The notes under the pieces were generated by a model. The model saw only the letters and a list, made by a program, of their open reading frames with translations, was not told where the DNA came from and ran no database searches. 35,373 nt of DNA from Allomuricauda sp. (GTDB lineage: Bacteria > Bacteroidota > Bacteroidia > Flavobacteriales > Flavobacteriaceae), in contig NZ_JANQIH010000189.1 in assembly GCF_028282265.1 (NCBI RefSeq), forward strand, positions 1 to 35,373. Direction: 5' to 3'. Positions 18,801 to 29,375 of this stretch are shown piece by piece. The translations under genes were made by a program, and so were the position numbers. Positions within the stretch are counted from its first letter, which is position 1. Each line of letters begins with the position of its first letter.

Positions 18801-19109
18801 TTCCAAAGCTTCGGCATCTTCCTGCATTTGGACATTGATTGTACTACCTGCACCTACAGTTCGTCTTTCTTCTCTTTGACCTATGTAAGTAAAAAGAAGG
18901 GTTTGACCCGTGCTGGCCGAAATTGAATAGTTACCATCAAAATCAGTTTGAGTACCGGTGGTCGTACCTTCAACGACAATGTTGACACCAGGAAGCGGCA
19001 GACCGTCGGAATCTGTAACTGTACCTGAAATCGTCTTGTCTTGTGCAAAGGATAGATGCACAACAAACGCCAATAGCAGCGTTAACAATCCATTAAGTTT
19101 TGTTCTCAT
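15843..19109 (-). CDS. SusC/RagA family TonB-linked outer-membrane protein
   Basis: 1088 aa; carboxypeptidase-like domain (ISGTVTDSDGLPLPGVNIVVEGTTTGTQTDFDGNYSI), plug domain, C-terminal beta-barrel. Confidence 0.96.
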   Translation of the reverse strand: MRTKLNGLLTLLLAFVVHLSFAQDKTISGTVTDSDGLPLPGVNIVVEGTTTGTQTDFDGNYSISASTGQTLLFTYIGQREERRTVGAGSTINVQMQEDAEALEEVIVTAQGIRREKQALGYAVSEVGSEALEQRPEGDVGRVLTGKASGLNITQQSGLSGSGTNIIIRGFSSFSGSNQPLFIVDGVPFSSETNSSGVATGNADDDFINGNSGSSRFLDLDPNNIESVNILKGLAAATLYGTQGRNGVILITTKNGSSAGAVKKTEITVNSSLFFNEIASLPDYQNEFGNGFDQAFGWFFSNWGPSFDRDGVAGWGNGIDSRPNVGFDENGTLAHPYDTASSATGIPQAFPEFDGARYEWRPYDSVGRFFRTGTVSSNSVNVRGSSDDGKVSYNANFGHLNDQGFTPGNNLRRYTLGVGGRAILSNKFTVSGTLNFSNTNFRSPPVAASTGNGAFGTGSSIFGELFFTPRSVDLIGLPFQNPIDGSSTYYRQNNSIQHPLWTVENARFSQNTNRVFGQSSVTYNFNDNLNILYRFGLDVFSENNVNFQNKGGRGQEDAALVSGIYQTWNNTNTIQNHDFILNGDYDLSEEIGMTFNLGATSRREILDRNGVASNGQQVFNVLRHVNFANQNEIQFFQERNIAGVFAQADFDYNRWFYVTLAARNDWVSNLDTENRSAFYPSASLSFIPTTVFEELKSEGGLNYLKVRAGYGTSANFPVGYPTVSTLDINTQFFQDEGVDIVTNSVGTRLGNPNLKPELLAEFEVGIESRFFNNRVRLEASYYNRTTTDLIIDRPLDPSTGFTAQQTNVGEISGDGLEIDLGVDIFRNDDRGVNWSVNGNFTTNNSVVEDLGQDADLIVFAGANGNLGNAAIEGEQLGVIVGSRIARNEAGEFLVDSAGDFVEEQGQFVIGDPNPDWILNVNNNFSWKGFNFSFLLNYTQGGDIYSRTVSTLLGRGLTTDTVDRINTFILPGVQDSDGSPNTKQINNSTFYFNNVLFGPDELGVYDGTVIRLQEVALGYTLPSKFLDKTPFGSLTVTLSGQNLYFDALNVPDGTNFDPNQAGLGVGNGRGFDYLAGPSGRRYGVSIKATF

Positions 19110-19484
19110 TTTTTAATTATTTGAATTAGCTAGCCCCTAAAGTCATAATTTCATGTTAATAATCCAAAGGAATTTTCAGAAAATTTTAGGATTCGTTAAG
19201 AATTTGGAAAGGTTTTAAAAAAGAATCTGCTGATTGCAAAAAAGTTAGTATTAATTCTAATTTTTGAGGATATGATAATAATCCGGTAATGTCAAAAGTC
19301 GTCCATGTATACCTTAATATATACATAAGTTTAGAAAGAGGTGAATTTAGACTATTCAGTAAATAGCTTTAGAATATTTCAACTCAAATGCAAAAAACAG
19401 GTTTCAAAAAGTATTAATTAGAATGATGTCCTTTGGGTATGTTTCCCTTCCGTTAAATTATGATACAAAAAAAATGCTACGCAT

Positions 19485-19514
19485 TTGATTTATTCCTATT
19501 TATCACTACATTTG
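19485..19514 (+). promoter_or_regulatory. Bacteroidota-type promoter for the rpsL operon
   Basis: TTG at 19485-19487, 19-nt spacer, TACATTTG at 19507-19514, matching the TTG-N17-20-TAnnTTTG consensus. Confidence 0.8.
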
Positions 19515-19558
19515 CACCCCTCAAAACGAGGGTTGTTTTGATTTAAAAGGAAATTTTA

Positions 19559-19933
19559 ATGCCAACAATTTCACAATTAGTACGAAAAGGAAGAGTCACA
19601 ATTACCAAGAAGAGTAAATCGGCTGCTTTGGATTCGTGCCCTCAACGAAGAGGGGTTTGTACCCGTGTCTACACCACTACACCTAAAAAACCAAATTCTG
19701 CAATGCGAAAAGTTGCCAGGGTTAGGTTGACCAATGGTAAAGAGGTGAACGCGTACATCCCCGGTGAAGGACACAATCTCCAGGAGCACTCGATAGTATT
19801 GGTAAGAGGTGGAAGAGTAAAGGACTTGCCAGGTGTAAGGTACCACATTGTTCGTGGTGCATTGGATACAGCTGGTGTAGCAGGTAGAACACAACGTAGA
19901 TCTAAATACGGTGCAAAACGTCCTAAAAAGTAA
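19559..19933 (+). CDS. rpsL: 30S ribosomal protein S12
   Basis: 124 aa; S12 core including [24 protein letters not shown]. Confidence 0.99.
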   Translation: MPTISQLVRKGRVTITKKSKSAALDSCPQRRGVCTRVYTTTPKKPNSAMRKVARVRLTNGKEVNAYIPGEGHNLQEHSIVLVRGGRVKDLPGVRYHIVRGALDTAGVAGRTQRRSKYGAKRPKK

Positions 19934-19939
19934 GAAGCG

Positions 19940-20416
19940 ATGAGAAAAAAGCAAGCAAAGAAAAGGCCGTTATTGCCAGATCCAAGATTTAATGATCAGT
20001 TGGTGACCCGTTTTGTCAACATGATGATGTGGGACGGTAAGAAATCAGTAGCCTTCAAGATTTTCTATGATGCCATTGACATTGTGGATGAAAAGAACAA
20101 TGACGAAGAAAAGACTGCTTTGGAGCTTTGGAAAGATGCCCTTTCCAATGTGATGCCCCATGTTGAGGTAAGAAGTAGAAGAGTTGGAGGTGCCACTTTT
20201 CAGATTCCAATGCAAATCCGCCCAGATAGAAAGATTTCAACAGCGATGAAGTGGTTGATCAGTTATGCTAGAAAGCGTAATGAAAAATCAATGGCTCAAA
20301 AATTGGCTGCAGAGATTTTAGCTGCTTCCAAGGAAGAAGGTGCAGCGGTTAAGAAAAGAGTCGATACACACAAAATGGCCGAGGCCAATAAAGCATTCTC
20401 ACACTTTAGATTCTAG
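19940..20416 (+). CDS. rpsG: 30S ribosomal protein S7
   Basis: 158 aa, [19 protein letters not shown]; gene order. Confidence 0.99.
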   Translation: MRKKQAKKRPLLPDPRFNDQLVTRFVNMMMWDGKKSVAFKIFYDAIDIVDEKNNDEEKTALELWKDALSNVMPHVEVRSRRVGGATFQIPMQIRPDRKISTAMKWLISYARKRNEKSMAQKLAAEILAASKEEGAAVKKRVDTHKMAEANKAFSHFRF

Positions 20417-20424
20417 TTGGTAAA

Positions 20425-22554
20425 ATGTCAAGAGATTTAAAATATACAAGGAATATAGGTATTGCCGCCCACATTGATGCAGGTAAGACCACGACTACAG
20501 AGCGTATTCTTTTTTATACAGGTGTAAGTCACAAAATTGGTGAGGTGCACGATGGAGCGGCTACCATGGACTGGATGGAGCAAGAGCAAGAGCGGGGTAT
20601 TACCATTACCTCTGCCGCTACTACTTGTACCTGGCAGTTTCCTACAGAGCAGGGCAAGCCTACCTCTGACGCCAAAGATTATCACTTTAACATTATTGAC
20701 ACTCCCGGGCACGTTGACTTTACTGTTGAGGTAAACCGTTCTCTTCGTGTTCTGGATGGGTTGGTTTTCTTGTTCAGTGCTGTTGACGGTGTTGAGCCTC
20801 AATCAGAGACCAACTGGAGATTGGCCGATAACTACAAGGTGCCTCGAATTGGGTTTGTAAACAAAATGGACCGTCAAGGTTCCAACTTCTTGAATGTTTG
20901 TAAGCAAGTTCGCGAAATGTTGGGTTCCAACGCAGTTCCAATTGTATTGCCAATTGGTGAGGAAGCAGATTTTAAAGGAATTGTTGACTTGGCGAAAAAC
21001 CGAGCAATTGTATGGCACGATGAGAATTTCGGTTCTACGTTTGATGTTATCGATATTCCTGCGGAGATGGAAGCTGAGGTTAAAGAATATAGAGCAGCCT
21101 TGATTGAAGCAGTGGCGGAGTATGATGAAGCTTTGATGGAGAAATTCTTCGAAGATGAGGATTCAATCACTGAAGAAGAAGTTCATGCTGCACTAAGAGC
21201 CGCCGTTATGGACAGGGCTATCATCCCAATGATATGTGGTTCTTCATTTAAAAATAAAGGGGTACAATTTCTGTTGGATGCAGTTTGTCGTTACTTGCCT
21301 TCTCCTTTGGACAAGGATGATATTGTAGGTACTGACCCTGACACTGGAAACGAAATTACAAGAAAGCCAGACCCAAAAGAACCTTTTGCTGCTTTGGCTT
21401 TTAAGATTGCTACCGACCCGTTCGTAGGTCGTTTGGCCTTCTTTAGAGCTTATTCAGGGAGACTAGACGCAGGTTCTTATATATTGAACAACCGTTCTGG
21501 TAAAAAAGAACGTATCTCTCGAATCTATCAAATGCACTCCAATAAACAGAATGCCATCGAGTACATCGAGGCTGGAGATATTGGAGCAGCAGTTGGATTT
21601 AAGGACATCAAGACTGGTGATACCATGTCTTCTGAAAAACATCCTATCGTTTTGGAGAGTATGGATTTCCCCGATCCCGTAATCGGTATCGCGGTTGAAC
21701 CAAAAACCAAAGCTGACGTTGATAAATTGGGGATGTCTTTAGCGAAATTGGCTGAGGAAGATCCGACGTTCCAAGTTAAAACGGACGAAGCTTCAGGACA
21801 AACCATTATCTCAGGTATGGGAGAGCTTCACTTGGATATCATTGTTGACCGTCTAAGACGTGAGTTTAAGGTGGAAGTGAATCAAGGTCAACCACAAGTG
21901 GAGTACAAAGAAGCTCTTACTGCCACAGCCAATCACAGAGAGGTTTACAAAAAGCAAACTGGTGGTCGTGGTAAATTCGCTGATATTGTCTTCACTATGG
22001 AGCCAGCAAGCGAAGAAGCTGGAGCAGGCTTAGAATTCATAAATGAAATCAAAGGAGGTAACATTCCTAAAGAATATATCCCATCTGTTGAAAAAGGATT
22101 TAAGGAAGCCATGAAAAATGGTCCTTTGGCCGGATTTGAGATGGATAGTATGAAGATTACCCTTAAAGACGGTTCGTTCCACCCTGTGGATTCTGATTCT
22201 CTTTCGTTTGAACTTGCTGCCAAGCTTGGATACAAGGAAGCTGCAAGAGCTGCAAGGGCCGTATTGATGGAGCCCATTATGAAATTGGAGGTATTGACTC
22301 CAGAGGAAAACATGGGTGATATCGTCGGGGATTTGAACCGAAGAAGAGGTCAAGTTAACAACATGGATGACAGAGCTGGTTCCAAAGTGGTTAAAGCTGA
22401 GGTTCCACTTTCAGAAATGTTCGGTTACGTAACCGCGTTGAGGACGTTGTCTTCTGGTAGGGCCACTTCAACCATGGAATTTTCACATTACGCGGAAACT
22501 CCTTCCAATATCGCAGAGGAAGTAATCAAATCTGTAAAAGGGGTAACTGCATAA
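20425..22554 (+). CDS. fusA: elongation factor G
   Basis: 709 aa; [25 protein letters not shown] GTPase motifs. Confidence 0.99.
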   Translation: MSRDLKYTRNIGIAAHIDAGKTTTTERILFYTGVSHKIGEVHDGAATMDWMEQEQERGITITSAATTCTWQFPTEQGKPTSDAKDYHFNIIDTPGHVDFTVEVNRSLRVLDGLVFLFSAVDGVEPQSETNWRLADNYKVPRIGFVNKMDRQGSNFLNVCKQVREMLGSNAVPIVLPIGEEADFKGIVDLAKNRAIVWHDENFGSTFDVIDIPAEMEAEVKEYRAALIEAVAEYDEALMEKFFEDEDSITEEEVHAALRAAVMDRAIIPMICGSSFKNKGVQFLLDAVCRYLPSPLDKDDIVGTDPDTGNEITRKPDPKEPFAALAFKIATDPFVGRLAFFRAYSGRLDAGSYILNNRSGKKERISRIYQMHSNKQNAIEYIEAGDIGAAVGFKDIKTGDTMSSEKHPIVLESMDFPDPVIGIAVEPKTKADVDKLGMSLAKLAEEDPTFQVKTDEASGQTIISGMGELHLDIIVDRLRREFKVEVNQGQPQVEYKEALTATANHREVYKKQTGGRGKFADIVFTMEPASEEAGAGLEFINEIKGGNIPKEYIPSVEKGFKEAMKNGPLAGFEMDSMKITLKDGSFHPVDSDSLSFELAAKLGYKEAARAARAVLMEPIMKLEVLTPEENMGDIVGDLNRRRGQVNNMDDRAGSKVVKAEVPLSEMFGYVTALRTLSSGRATSTMEFSHYAETPSNIAEEVIKSVKGVTA

Positions 22555-22566
22555 ACTTTCAGCAAG

Positions 22567-22872
22567 ATGAGTCAAAAAATTAGAATAAAGCTTAAGTCTT
22601 ACGATCACAATTTAGTGGATAAGTCTGCTGAGAAGATAGTGAAGACGGTAAAAACAACAGGTGCTGTGGTTACAGGTCCAATCCCGTTGCCAACGCATAA
22701 AAAGATATTTACGGTTTTGCGTTCACCTCACGTGAACAAGAAATCGAGAGAGCAATTCCAGCTAAGTTCTTACAAGAGATTACTGGATATTTACAGCTCT
22801 TCTTCAAAAACCATTGATGCTTTAATGAAATTAGAGCTTCCAAGTGGTGTTGAAGTCGAAATAAAAGTGTAA
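22567..22872 (+). CDS. rpsJ: 30S ribosomal protein S10
   Basis: 101 aa; [25 protein letters not shown]. Confidence 0.99.
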   Translation: MSQKIRIKLKSYDHNLVDKSAEKIVKTVKTTGAVVTGPIPLPTHKKIFTVLRSPHVNKKSREQFQLSSYKRLLDIYSSSSKTIDALMKLELPSGVEVEIKV

Positions 22873-22877
22873 ATTTG
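22850..22877 (+). promoter_or_regulatory. putative internal promoter at the end of rpsJ
   Basis: TTG 22850-22852, 17-nt spacer, TAAATTTG 22870-22877, matching the Bacteroidota consensus. Confidence 0.55.
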
Positions 22878-22905
22878 CGCGCCTTTTGAGATAAAGGTGA
22901 ACATG

Positions 22906-22926
22906 TCCTGAGCTGCGAGCGAAGGA
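22906..22926 (+). promoter_or_regulatory. small leader hairpin with tandem G-A mismatches
   Basis: TCCT-GA-GCT-GCG-AGC-GA-AGGA. Confidence 0.4.
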
Positions 22927-22948
22927 AAAACGGGAAAAAGAAAAAATC

Positions 22949-22985
22949 TGGGTCACAGAATTATTTTCTTTGACCCAATTTTTTT
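22949..22985 (+). terminator. intrinsic terminator/attenuator upstream of rplC
   Basis: TGGGTCACAGAA-TTATT-TTCTTTGACCCA (12-bp stem with one C-T mismatch), then A and seven Ts. Confidence 0.75.
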
Positions 22986-23099
22986 GCCGGGAAACTGGCT
23001 TGAAATATTGTAATTAAAATGTCCCCTTGAGAGGACTTCAGAAGTGTTTCAAATAGGACACCTTTTGGAATTGAATTTAATATATAATTAGTAATACAT

Positions 23100-23717
23100 A
23101 TGTCTGGGTTAATAGGAAGAAAAATCGGCATGACCAGCATCTTTGACGAGAATGGGAAGAACATCCCATGTACTGTGCTTGAAGCTGGACCATGCGTGGT
23201 TACCCAAGTCAGAACCGAAGAGGTAGACGGGTACAGTGCCCTTCAACTCGGTTTCGATGACAAGGCAGAAAAACGTGCTAATAAGGCTGAATCAGGTCAT
23301 TATAAGAAAGCAGGTGCTTCTCCAAAGAAGAAAGTCGTTGAATTCCGTGATTTTGAAGGAGAATACAAATTAGGTGACACTTTGGGTGTAGACCTTTTTG
23401 TGGAAGGAGAATTTGTTGATGTGATAGGTACATCAAAAGGAAAAGGATTTCAAGGTGTTGTAAAGCGACATGGCTTTGGCGGTGTCGGACAGGCTACCCA
23501 CGGTCAGCACAATAGACTGAGAGCTCCTGGTTCCATTGGTGCTGCATCATATCCAGCTCGCGTTTTCAAAGGAATGAAGATGGCCGGTAGAATGGGTGGA
23601 GAAAGAGTTACAGTTCAAAACTTGAGAGTATTGAAAGTGGTTCCTGAGAAAAACCTTATCGTAGTAAAAGGTGCCGTTCCAGGTCATAAAAATGCTTACG
23701 TAACAATTGAGAAGTAA
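23100..23717 (+). CDS. rplC: 50S ribosomal protein L3
   Basis: 205 aa; [20 protein letters not shown]. Confidence 0.99.
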   Translation: MSGLIGRKIGMTSIFDENGKNIPCTVLEAGPCVVTQVRTEEVDGYSALQLGFDDKAEKRANKAESGHYKKAGASPKKKVVEFRDFEGEYKLGDTLGVDLFVEGEFVDVIGTSKGKGFQGVVKRHGFGGVGQATHGQHNRLRAPGSIGAASYPARVFKGMKMAGRMGGERVTVQNLRVLKVVPEKNLIVVKGAVPGHKNAYVTIEK

Positions 23718-24346
23718 TGAAGGTTGCAGTTTTAGACGTTAAAGGAAAAGAAACAGGAAGAAAGGTTGACCTTTCTGACGATGTTTTCGCAATAGAGCCA
23801 AATGAGCATGCCATCTATTTAGATGTAAAGCAATATTTAGCCCACCAAAGACAAGGTACGCACAAGGCGAAGGAAAGAGCGGAGATTGTAGGGAGTACCA
23901 GAAAAATCAAAAAGCAGAAAGGTACGGGTACCGCAAGGGCCGGTAGCATTAAGTCACCTATTTTCAGAGGAGGTGGTAGAATTTTTGGTCCAAGACCTAA
24001 GGATTATACCCAAAAATTGAACAAAAACGTTAAGCGTTTGGCCAGAAAATCTGCCTTAAGCTTAAAGTCTAAAGAGAAGGCTTTGGTAGTAGTGGAAGAC
24101 TTCAATTTTGAGGCTCCAAAAACCAAGGATTTTGTTGCGTTCTTAAGCTCACTTGGAATAGAAAACAAAAAGTCTCTCATAGTATTGGGCAACGCGAATA
24201 ATAACGTATATTTGTCGTCGCGCAATTTGGAGCGTTCCGAAGTTATAACTAACTCAGAATTAAGTACTTACAAGATAGTTAACGCTAAGAACTTGGTATT
24301 GACTGAGAGTGCTTTGGAAGGAATTGAATCGAACCTAAAGAAATAA
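23717..24346 (+). CDS. rplD: 50S ribosomal protein L4
   Basis: 209 aa; [29 protein letters not shown]. Confidence 0.99.
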   Translation: MKVAVLDVKGKETGRKVDLSDDVFAIEPNEHAIYLDVKQYLAHQRQGTHKAKERAEIVGSTRKIKKQKGTGTARAGSIKSPIFRGGGRIFGPRPKDYTQKLNKNVKRLARKSALSLKSKEKALVVVEDFNFEAPKTKDFVAFLSSLGIENKKSLIVLGNANNNVYLSSRNLERSEVITNSELSTYKIVNAKNLVLTESALEGIESNLKK

Positions 24347-24353
24347 GAAAACC

Positions 24354-24644
24354 ATGGGTGTGTTGATAAAGCCAATCATTACGGAAAAAATGACCGCGGA
24401 CAGCGAGCTTTTCAATCGTTACGGATTCTATGTTGACCCAAAGGCGAACAAGCTCCAAATCAAGGAAGCGGTTGAAGCTACCTACGGTGTTTCTGTAGAA
24501 AAGGTACGAACCATGAATTATGGTCCGAACCGTAGGACGAGATATACAAAAACAGGTATCCAGCACGGTAAAACAAATGCGCTTAAAAAAGCCATTGTTG
24601 ACGTAGCTGAAGGAGATATCATTGATTTTTACAGCAATCTATAA
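24354..24644 (+). CDS. rplW: 50S ribosomal protein L23
   Basis: 96 aa; LIKPIITEKMTADSELFNRYGFYVDPKANK. Confidence 0.99.
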   Translation: MGVLIKPIITEKMTADSELFNRYGFYVDPKANKLQIKEAVEATYGVSVEKVRTMNYGPNRRTRYTKTGIQHGKTNALKKAIVDVAEGDIIDFYSNL

Positions 24645-24653
24645 GGACAAGAA

Positions 24654-25478
24654 ATGTCAGTTAGAAAATTAAAACCGATAACCCCCGGGCAGCGTTTTAG
24701 AGTAGTAAACGGATTTGACGCGATTACTACTGATAAGCCGGAAAAAAGCTTGCTTGCTCCGTTAAAAAAGTCCGGAGGTAGGAACAGTCAAGGAAAGATG
24801 ACCATGCGCCATAGAGGTGGAGGTCATAAAAGAAGGTATCGTCTTATCGATTTCAAAAGAGATAAGCAAGATATGAAAGCCACTGTGCTTTCCATTCAGT
24901 ACGATCCCAACAGAACGGCATTCATCGCCTTAGTTGAATACAAGGATGGTGAAAAAAGATACATCATTGCCCAAAACGGATTGCAAGTAGGTCAGAAGAT
25001 TTCTTCTGGGGCTAAATCAGCGCCAGAAATTGGAAATGCATTGCCTTTGAGTGAAATTCCATTGGGAACCATCATTTCTTGTATCGAATTACGTCCTGGT
25101 CAAGGTGCGGTTATGGCACGAAGTGCTGGAACATTCGCGCAATTGATGGCTAAGGATGGAAAGTTTGTGACCATCAAACTACCTTCAGGTGAAACTCGTA
25201 TGATTTTGGCCAATTGTTTGGCTACTATTGGTGCGGTTTCTAACTCAGACCACCAATTGTTGGTATCTGGAAAGGCAGGTAGAAGTAGATGGTTGGGCAG
25301 AAGACCAAGAACAAGGCCTGTAGCTATGAACCCTGTCGATCACCCAATGGGTGGTGGGGAAGGAAGAGCTTCCGGAGGTCACCCAAGATCGAAGAACGGT
25401 ATTCCTGCAAAAGGATTCAGAACCCGTTCCAAGACCAAGGATTCCAATAGGTACATTGTAGAACGTAGAAAGAAATAA
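24654..25478 (+). CDS. rplB: 50S ribosomal protein L2
   Basis: 274 aa; [24 protein letters not shown]. Confidence 0.99.
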   Translation: MSVRKLKPITPGQRFRVVNGFDAITTDKPEKSLLAPLKKSGGRNSQGKMTMRHRGGGHKRRYRLIDFKRDKQDMKATVLSIQYDPNRTAFIALVEYKDGEKRYIIAQNGLQVGQKISSGAKSAPEIGNALPLSEIPLGTIISCIELRPGQGAVMARSAGTFAQLMAKDGKFVTIKLPSGETRMILANCLATIGAVSNSDHQLLVSGKAGRSRWLGRRPRTRPVAMNPVDHPMGGGEGRASGGHPRSKNGIPAKGFRTRSKTKDSNRYIVERRKK

Positions 25479-25490
25479 AAGAAAAGACAA

Positions 25491-25769
25491 ATGGCACGTT
25501 CATTAAAAAAAGGACCATACGTTCATCATAGTCTGGAAAAGAAAGTCCAGAACAATATAGAATCAGGAAAGAAGACCGTGATTAAGACTTGGTCTCGAGC
25601 TTCAATGATAACTCCTGATTTCGTAGGACAAACCATTGCGGTTCATAACGGAAGGCAATTTGTTCCTGTTTATGTAACGGAGAACATGGTAGGTCACAAG
25701 CTAGGGGAATTTTCACCTACACGATCTTTTAGAGGTCATGCAGGAGCTAAAAACAAAGGTAAAAAGTAA
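25491..25769 (+). CDS. rpsS: 30S ribosomal protein S19
   Basis: 92 aa; [15 protein letters not shown]. Confidence 0.99.
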   Translation: MARSLKKGPYVHHSLEKKVQNNIESGKKTVIKTWSRASMITPDFVGQTIAVHNGRQFVPVYVTENMVGHKLGEFSPTRSFRGHAGAKNKGKK

Positions 25770-25776
25770 GTAAGCT

Positions 25777-26184
25777 ATGGGAGTTCGAAAAAGACAAATG
25801 GCCGAGAGGCTTAAAGCTGAAAAGAAGCAACTTGCTTTTGCTAAGCTCAACAACTGCCCAACTTCACCGCGGAAAATGAGGTTGGTCGCAGATTTGATCA
25901 GAGGAAAACAGATTGAAATGGCTTTGGCTATTTTGAGGTTCAACCAAAAAGAAGCTTCCAGAAGATTGGAGAAGTTGTTATTGTCAGCTATCGCTAACTG
26001 GGAAGCAAAAAATGAGGATGCCAGCATTGAGGATGCAGACCTTTTCATTAAAGAGATTCGAGTAGATGGTGGAACCATGTTGAAAAGATTGCGTCCAGCG
26101 CCTCAGGGTAGGGCACATAGAATTAGAAAACGCTCCAACCATGTAACGTTGGTTTTGGAAGCTAACAATAACGTTCAAAGCTAG
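25777..26184 (+). CDS. rplV: 50S ribosomal protein L22
   Basis: 135 aa; [15 protein letters not shown] and C-terminal [17 protein letters not shown]. Confidence 0.99.
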   Translation: MGVRKRQMAERLKAEKKQLAFAKLNNCPTSPRKMRLVADLIRGKQIEMALAILRFNQKEASRRLEKLLLSAIANWEAKNEDASIEDADLFIKEIRVDGGTMLKRLRPAPQGRAHRIRKRSNHVTLVLEANNNVQS

Positions 26185-26193
26185 AACAGAAAT

Positions 26194-26913
26194 ATGGGAC
26201 AGAAGACCAATCCGATAGGAAATCGCTTAGGAATCATCAGAGGATGGGAATCCAACTGGTACGGCGGAAACGATTACGGTGATAAGCTGGCTGAGGATGA
26301 TAAAATCAGAAAATATATCCATGCACGTTTGGCGAAGGCCAGTGTGTCAAGGGTAATTATAGAAAGAACCCTAAAATTGATAACCATTACCATTACCACG
26401 GCTCGACCAGGTATCATTATTGGTAAGGGAGGTCAAGAGGTAGACAAGCTTAAGGAAGAGCTTAAGAAAATTACCAATAAAGAGGTTCAAATCAATATTC
26501 ACGAAATCAAGCGACCTGAATTGGATGCCAACTTGGTAGCTGCAAGTGTTGCAAGGCAAATTGAGAGTAGAATCTCTTACCGTAGAGCCATCAAAATGGC
26601 AATCGCGGCTGCAATGCGAATGAATGCTGAGGGAATCAAAATTCAGATTTCTGGACGTTTGAACGGTGCTGAGATGGCGCGTTCTGAATCGTACAAGGAA
26701 GGTAGAATTCCATTGTCTACATTCCGTGCCGATGTGGATTATGCACTTGTGGAAGCTCACACTACCTATGGTAGATTAGGAATCAAGGTGTGGATCATGA
26801 AAGGTGAGGTATACGGAAAAAGAGAGCTTTCTCCATTGGTAGGATTGTCCAAGAGCCAAGGAAAAGGTGGTAAGCAAGAAGGTGGTAAGCGACAACAACG
26901 TCGTAGAAAGTAA
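26194..26913 (+). CDS. rpsC: 30S ribosomal protein S3
   Basis: 239 aa; [22 protein letters not shown] domain [14 protein letters not shown]. Confidence 0.99.
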   Translation: MGQKTNPIGNRLGIIRGWESNWYGGNDYGDKLAEDDKIRKYIHARLAKASVSRVIIERTLKLITITITTARPGIIIGKGGQEVDKLKEELKKITNKEVQINIHEIKRPELDANLVAASVARQIESRISYRRAIKMAIAAAMRMNAEGIKIQISGRLNGAEMARSESYKEGRIPLSTFRADVDYALVEAHTTYGRLGIKVWIMKGEVYGKRELSPLVGLSKSQGKGGKQEGGKRQQRRRK

Positions 26914-26932
26914 TAAGATAAAGTAAAGGAAG

Positions 26933-27352
26933 ATGTTACAGCCCAAAAGAACTAAATTTCGTAAAGCCCAGAAGGGTAGAATGAAGGGGAATTCACAAAG
27001 AGGTCACCAACTTTCCAACGGAATGTTTGGTATCAAATCCTTGGATTCCCATTTTATCACTTCCCGCCAAATCGAGGCTGCGCGTATTGCTGCGACAAGA
27101 TATATGAAAAGGCAAGGTCAGTTGTGGATCAAAATTTTCCCAGACAAGCCTATCACCAAAAAACCACTTGAGGTACGTATGGGTAAGGGTAAGGGTGCTC
27201 CAGAATATTGGGTTGCCGTTGTAAAACCTGGCCGTATTATGTTCGAGGTGGCCGGAGTTCCGCATGACATTGCCAAAGAAGCACTTCGTCTTGCTGCTCA
27301 AAAGTTACCAGTTAAAACCAAATTCGTTGTAGCAAGGGATTATTCCGCTTAA
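26933..27352 (+). CDS. rplP: 50S ribosomal protein L16
   Basis: 139 aa; [24 protein letters not shown]. Confidence 0.99.
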   Translation: MLQPKRTKFRKAQKGRMKGNSQRGHQLSNGMFGIKSLDSHFITSRQIEAARIAATRYMKRQGQLWIKIFPDKPITKKPLEVRMGKGKGAPEYWVAVVKPGRIMFEVAGVPHDIAKEALRLAAQKLPVKTKFVVARDYSA

Positions 27353-27371
27353 TGCTTAATTGGAAAGAAAG

Positions 27372-27563
27372 ATGAAACAGTCAGAAATAAAAGAGCTTTC
27401 GGTTGAAGAGCTAAGAGAAAGATTGGCCGATTATAAAAAACAGCACGAAGATCTAAAAATGGCACATTCCGTTACACCATTGGAAAATCCTATGCAAATA
27501 AGAAGTACCAGAAGAACGGTAGCACGATTGGCAACAGAATTAACAAAAAGGGAATTACAATAA
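27372..27563 (+). CDS. rpmC: 50S ribosomal protein L29
   Basis: [21 protein letters not shown] at 27372 preferred over the track's TTG at 27360. Confidence 0.97.
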   Translation: MKQSEIKELSVEELRERLADYKKQHEDLKMAHSVTPLENPMQIRSTRRTVARLATELTKRELQ

Positions 27564-27576
27564 TTGGTTTTGCCTT

Positions 27577-27834
27577 ATGGAAAAAAGAAACTTAAGAAAA
27601 GAAAGAATAGGGGTAGTTACCAGTAACAAAATGGAAAAGTCCATTGTGGTTTCTGAGGTAAAGCGAGTGAAGCACCCCATGTATGGAAAATTCGTTTTGA
27701 AGACCAAGAAGTATGTTGCCCATGATGAGAAAAACGATTGCAACGAAGGCGATACTGTAAGAATAATGGAAACCAGACCATTGAGCAAGACAAAATGTTG
27801 GAGGCTGGTCGAAATCCTTGAAAGAGCTAAATAA
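27577..27834 (+). CDS. rpsQ: 30S ribosomal protein S17
   Basis: 85 aa; [19 protein letters not shown]. Confidence 0.99.
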   Translation: MEKRNLRKERIGVVTSNKMEKSIVVSEVKRVKHPMYGKFVLKTKKYVAHDEKNDCNEGDTVRIMETRPLSKTKCWRLVEILERAK

Positions 27835-27836
27835 TC

Positions 27837-28205
27837 ATGGTACAACAAGAGTCTAGATTAAAAGTTGCGGACAACACTGGTGCAAAAGAGGTTTTGACCA
27901 TCCGCGTATTGGGAGGAACAAAAAGAAGATATGCTTCTTTGGGTGATAAGATAGTGGTTACCGTAAAAGAAGCCACTCCTAACGGAACTGTAAAAAAAGG
28001 TTCGGTTTCTACCGCCGTAGTGGTACGAACCAAAAAGGAAGTTAGAAGACCTGACGGTTCTTACATCCGATTCGATGATAACGCTTGCGTATTGTTGAAT
28101 CCAACTGGAGAGATGAGAGGAACCCGTGTTTTTGGCCCTGTTGCCAGAGAGCTTAGGGATAAGCAGTTCATGAAGATTGTTTCATTGGCCCCAGAGGTAC
28201 TATAA
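27837..28205 (+). CDS. rplN: 50S ribosomal protein L14
   Basis: 122 aa; [27 protein letters not shown]. Confidence 0.99.
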   Translation: MVQQESRLKVADNTGAKEVLTIRVLGGTKRRYASLGDKIVVTVKEATPNGTVKKGSVSTAVVVRTKKEVRRPDGSYIRFDDNACVLLNPTGEMRGTRVFGPVARELRDKQFMKIVSLAPEVL

Positions 28206-28219
28206 AGCAGTAAGTAGAG

Positions 28220-28531
28220 ATGAAATTAAAGATAAAAGCAGGGGATACGGTTAGAGTCATTACTGGAGACCATAAAGGTTCTGAAGGTAAGGTCGTAAAA
28301 GTTGACCGTGAGAAGAACAAGGCCATCGTGGAAGGTATCAATATGGTATCTAAACATGAGAAACCCAGTGCGAAAAATCCTCAGGGAGGAATTGTAAAAA
28401 AAGAAGCTCCTATCCATATTTCCAACCTTTCGTTGTTAGACCCAAAATCTGGGGATGCCACTAGAGTGGGATACGAAGTAAGGGATGGTAAAAAAGTGAG
28501 AGTCTCTAAAAAATCGAATGAAGTCCTATAG
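28220..28531 (+). CDS. rplX: 50S ribosomal protein L24
   Basis: 103 aa; KOW motif [22 protein letters not shown]. Confidence 0.99.
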   Translation: MKLKIKAGDTVRVITGDHKGSEGKVVKVDREKNKAIVEGINMVSKHEKPSAKNPQGGIVKKEAPIHISNLSLLDPKSGDATRVGYEVRDGKKVRVSKKSNEVL

Positions 28532-28533
28532 TT

Positions 28534-29085
28534 ATGAGTTACATTCCTAGACTTAAGCAAGAATATAAGGAGCGTGTGATGAAGGCTCTATCCGAAGAGT
28601 TTGGATATAAGAACATCATGCAAGTTCCTAAATTGGAAAAGATTGTAGTGAGCCGAGGTGTAGGTGCTGCGGTTTCTGACAAGAAACTGATTGACCATGC
28701 GGTTGAGGAATTGACCAATATTACAGGTCAAAAGGCCGTGGCCACCCTTTCTAAAAAGGATGTGGCTTCCTTTAAATTGAGAAAAGGAATGCCAATCGGT
28801 GCCAAGGTGACCCTTCGAGGAGAGCGTATGTACGAATTCTTGGACCGTTTGATTACAACAGCTTTGCCAAGGGTTCGTGATTTCCAAGGGGTGAAAGCCA
28901 ATGGATTTGATGGAAGAGGAAACTATAACCTAGGTATAACAGAACAAATCATATTCCCAGAGATCAATATTGACAAAATCAATAGAATCAACGGAATGGA
29001 TATCACCTTTGTAACGTCTGCACAGACCGACAAAGAAGCAAAATCATTATTAAGCGAATTGGGAGTACCCTTTAAAAAGAATTAA
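28534..29085 (+). CDS. rplE: 50S ribosomal protein L5
   Basis: 183 aa; L5 C-terminal [19 protein letters not shown]. Confidence 0.99.
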   Translation: MSYIPRLKQEYKERVMKALSEEFGYKNIMQVPKLEKIVVSRGVGAAVSDKKLIDHAVEELTNITGQKAVATLSKKDVASFKLRKGMPIGAKVTLRGERMYEFLDRLITTALPRVRDFQGVKANGFDGRGNYNLGITEQIIFPEINIDKINRINGMDITFVTSAQTDKEAKSLLSELGVPFKKN

Positions 29086-29086
29086 T

Positions 29087-29356
29087 ATGGCCAAGGAATC
29101 AATGAAAGCCCGCGAAAGAAAAAGGGCAAAAATGGTAGCCAAGTATGCTGAAAAGCGTAAAGCTTTGAAAGAGGCCGGTGATTATGAGGCCCTTCAAAAA
29201 CTTCCTAAGAATGCATCGCCAGTACGTATGCGTAACCGTTGCAAACTAACGGGAAGACCCAGAGGCTACATGAGAACCTTTGGAATTTCAAGGGTAACTT
29301 TTAGAGAAATGGCCAATCAAGGCTTGATTCCAGGAGTTAAAAAGGCTAGTTGGTAA
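29087..29356 (+). CDS. rpsN: 30S ribosomal protein S14
   Basis: 89 aa; [28 protein letters not shown] (long zinc-free form). Confidence 0.99.
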   Translation: MAKESMKARERKRAKMVAKYAEKRKALKEAGDYEALQKLPKNASPVRMRNRCKLTGRPRGYMRTFGISRVTFREMANQGLIPGVKKASW

Positions 29357-29375
29357 ACGATTTTAAAGAAAAGAA

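Noticed and set aside
19577-19954. 125-aa ORF antisense to rpsL and similar long antisense ORFs in ribosomal genes (e.g. 30690..31124, 31772..32248)
   Set aside because: Complement of highly constrained ribosomal coding sequence; expected artefacts of codon bias.
22961-23164. ORF 22961..23164 (-) in the rpsJ-rplC gap
   Set aside because: Overlaps the attenuator hairpin and the rplC start on the opposite strand; the noncoding leader explanation fits better.
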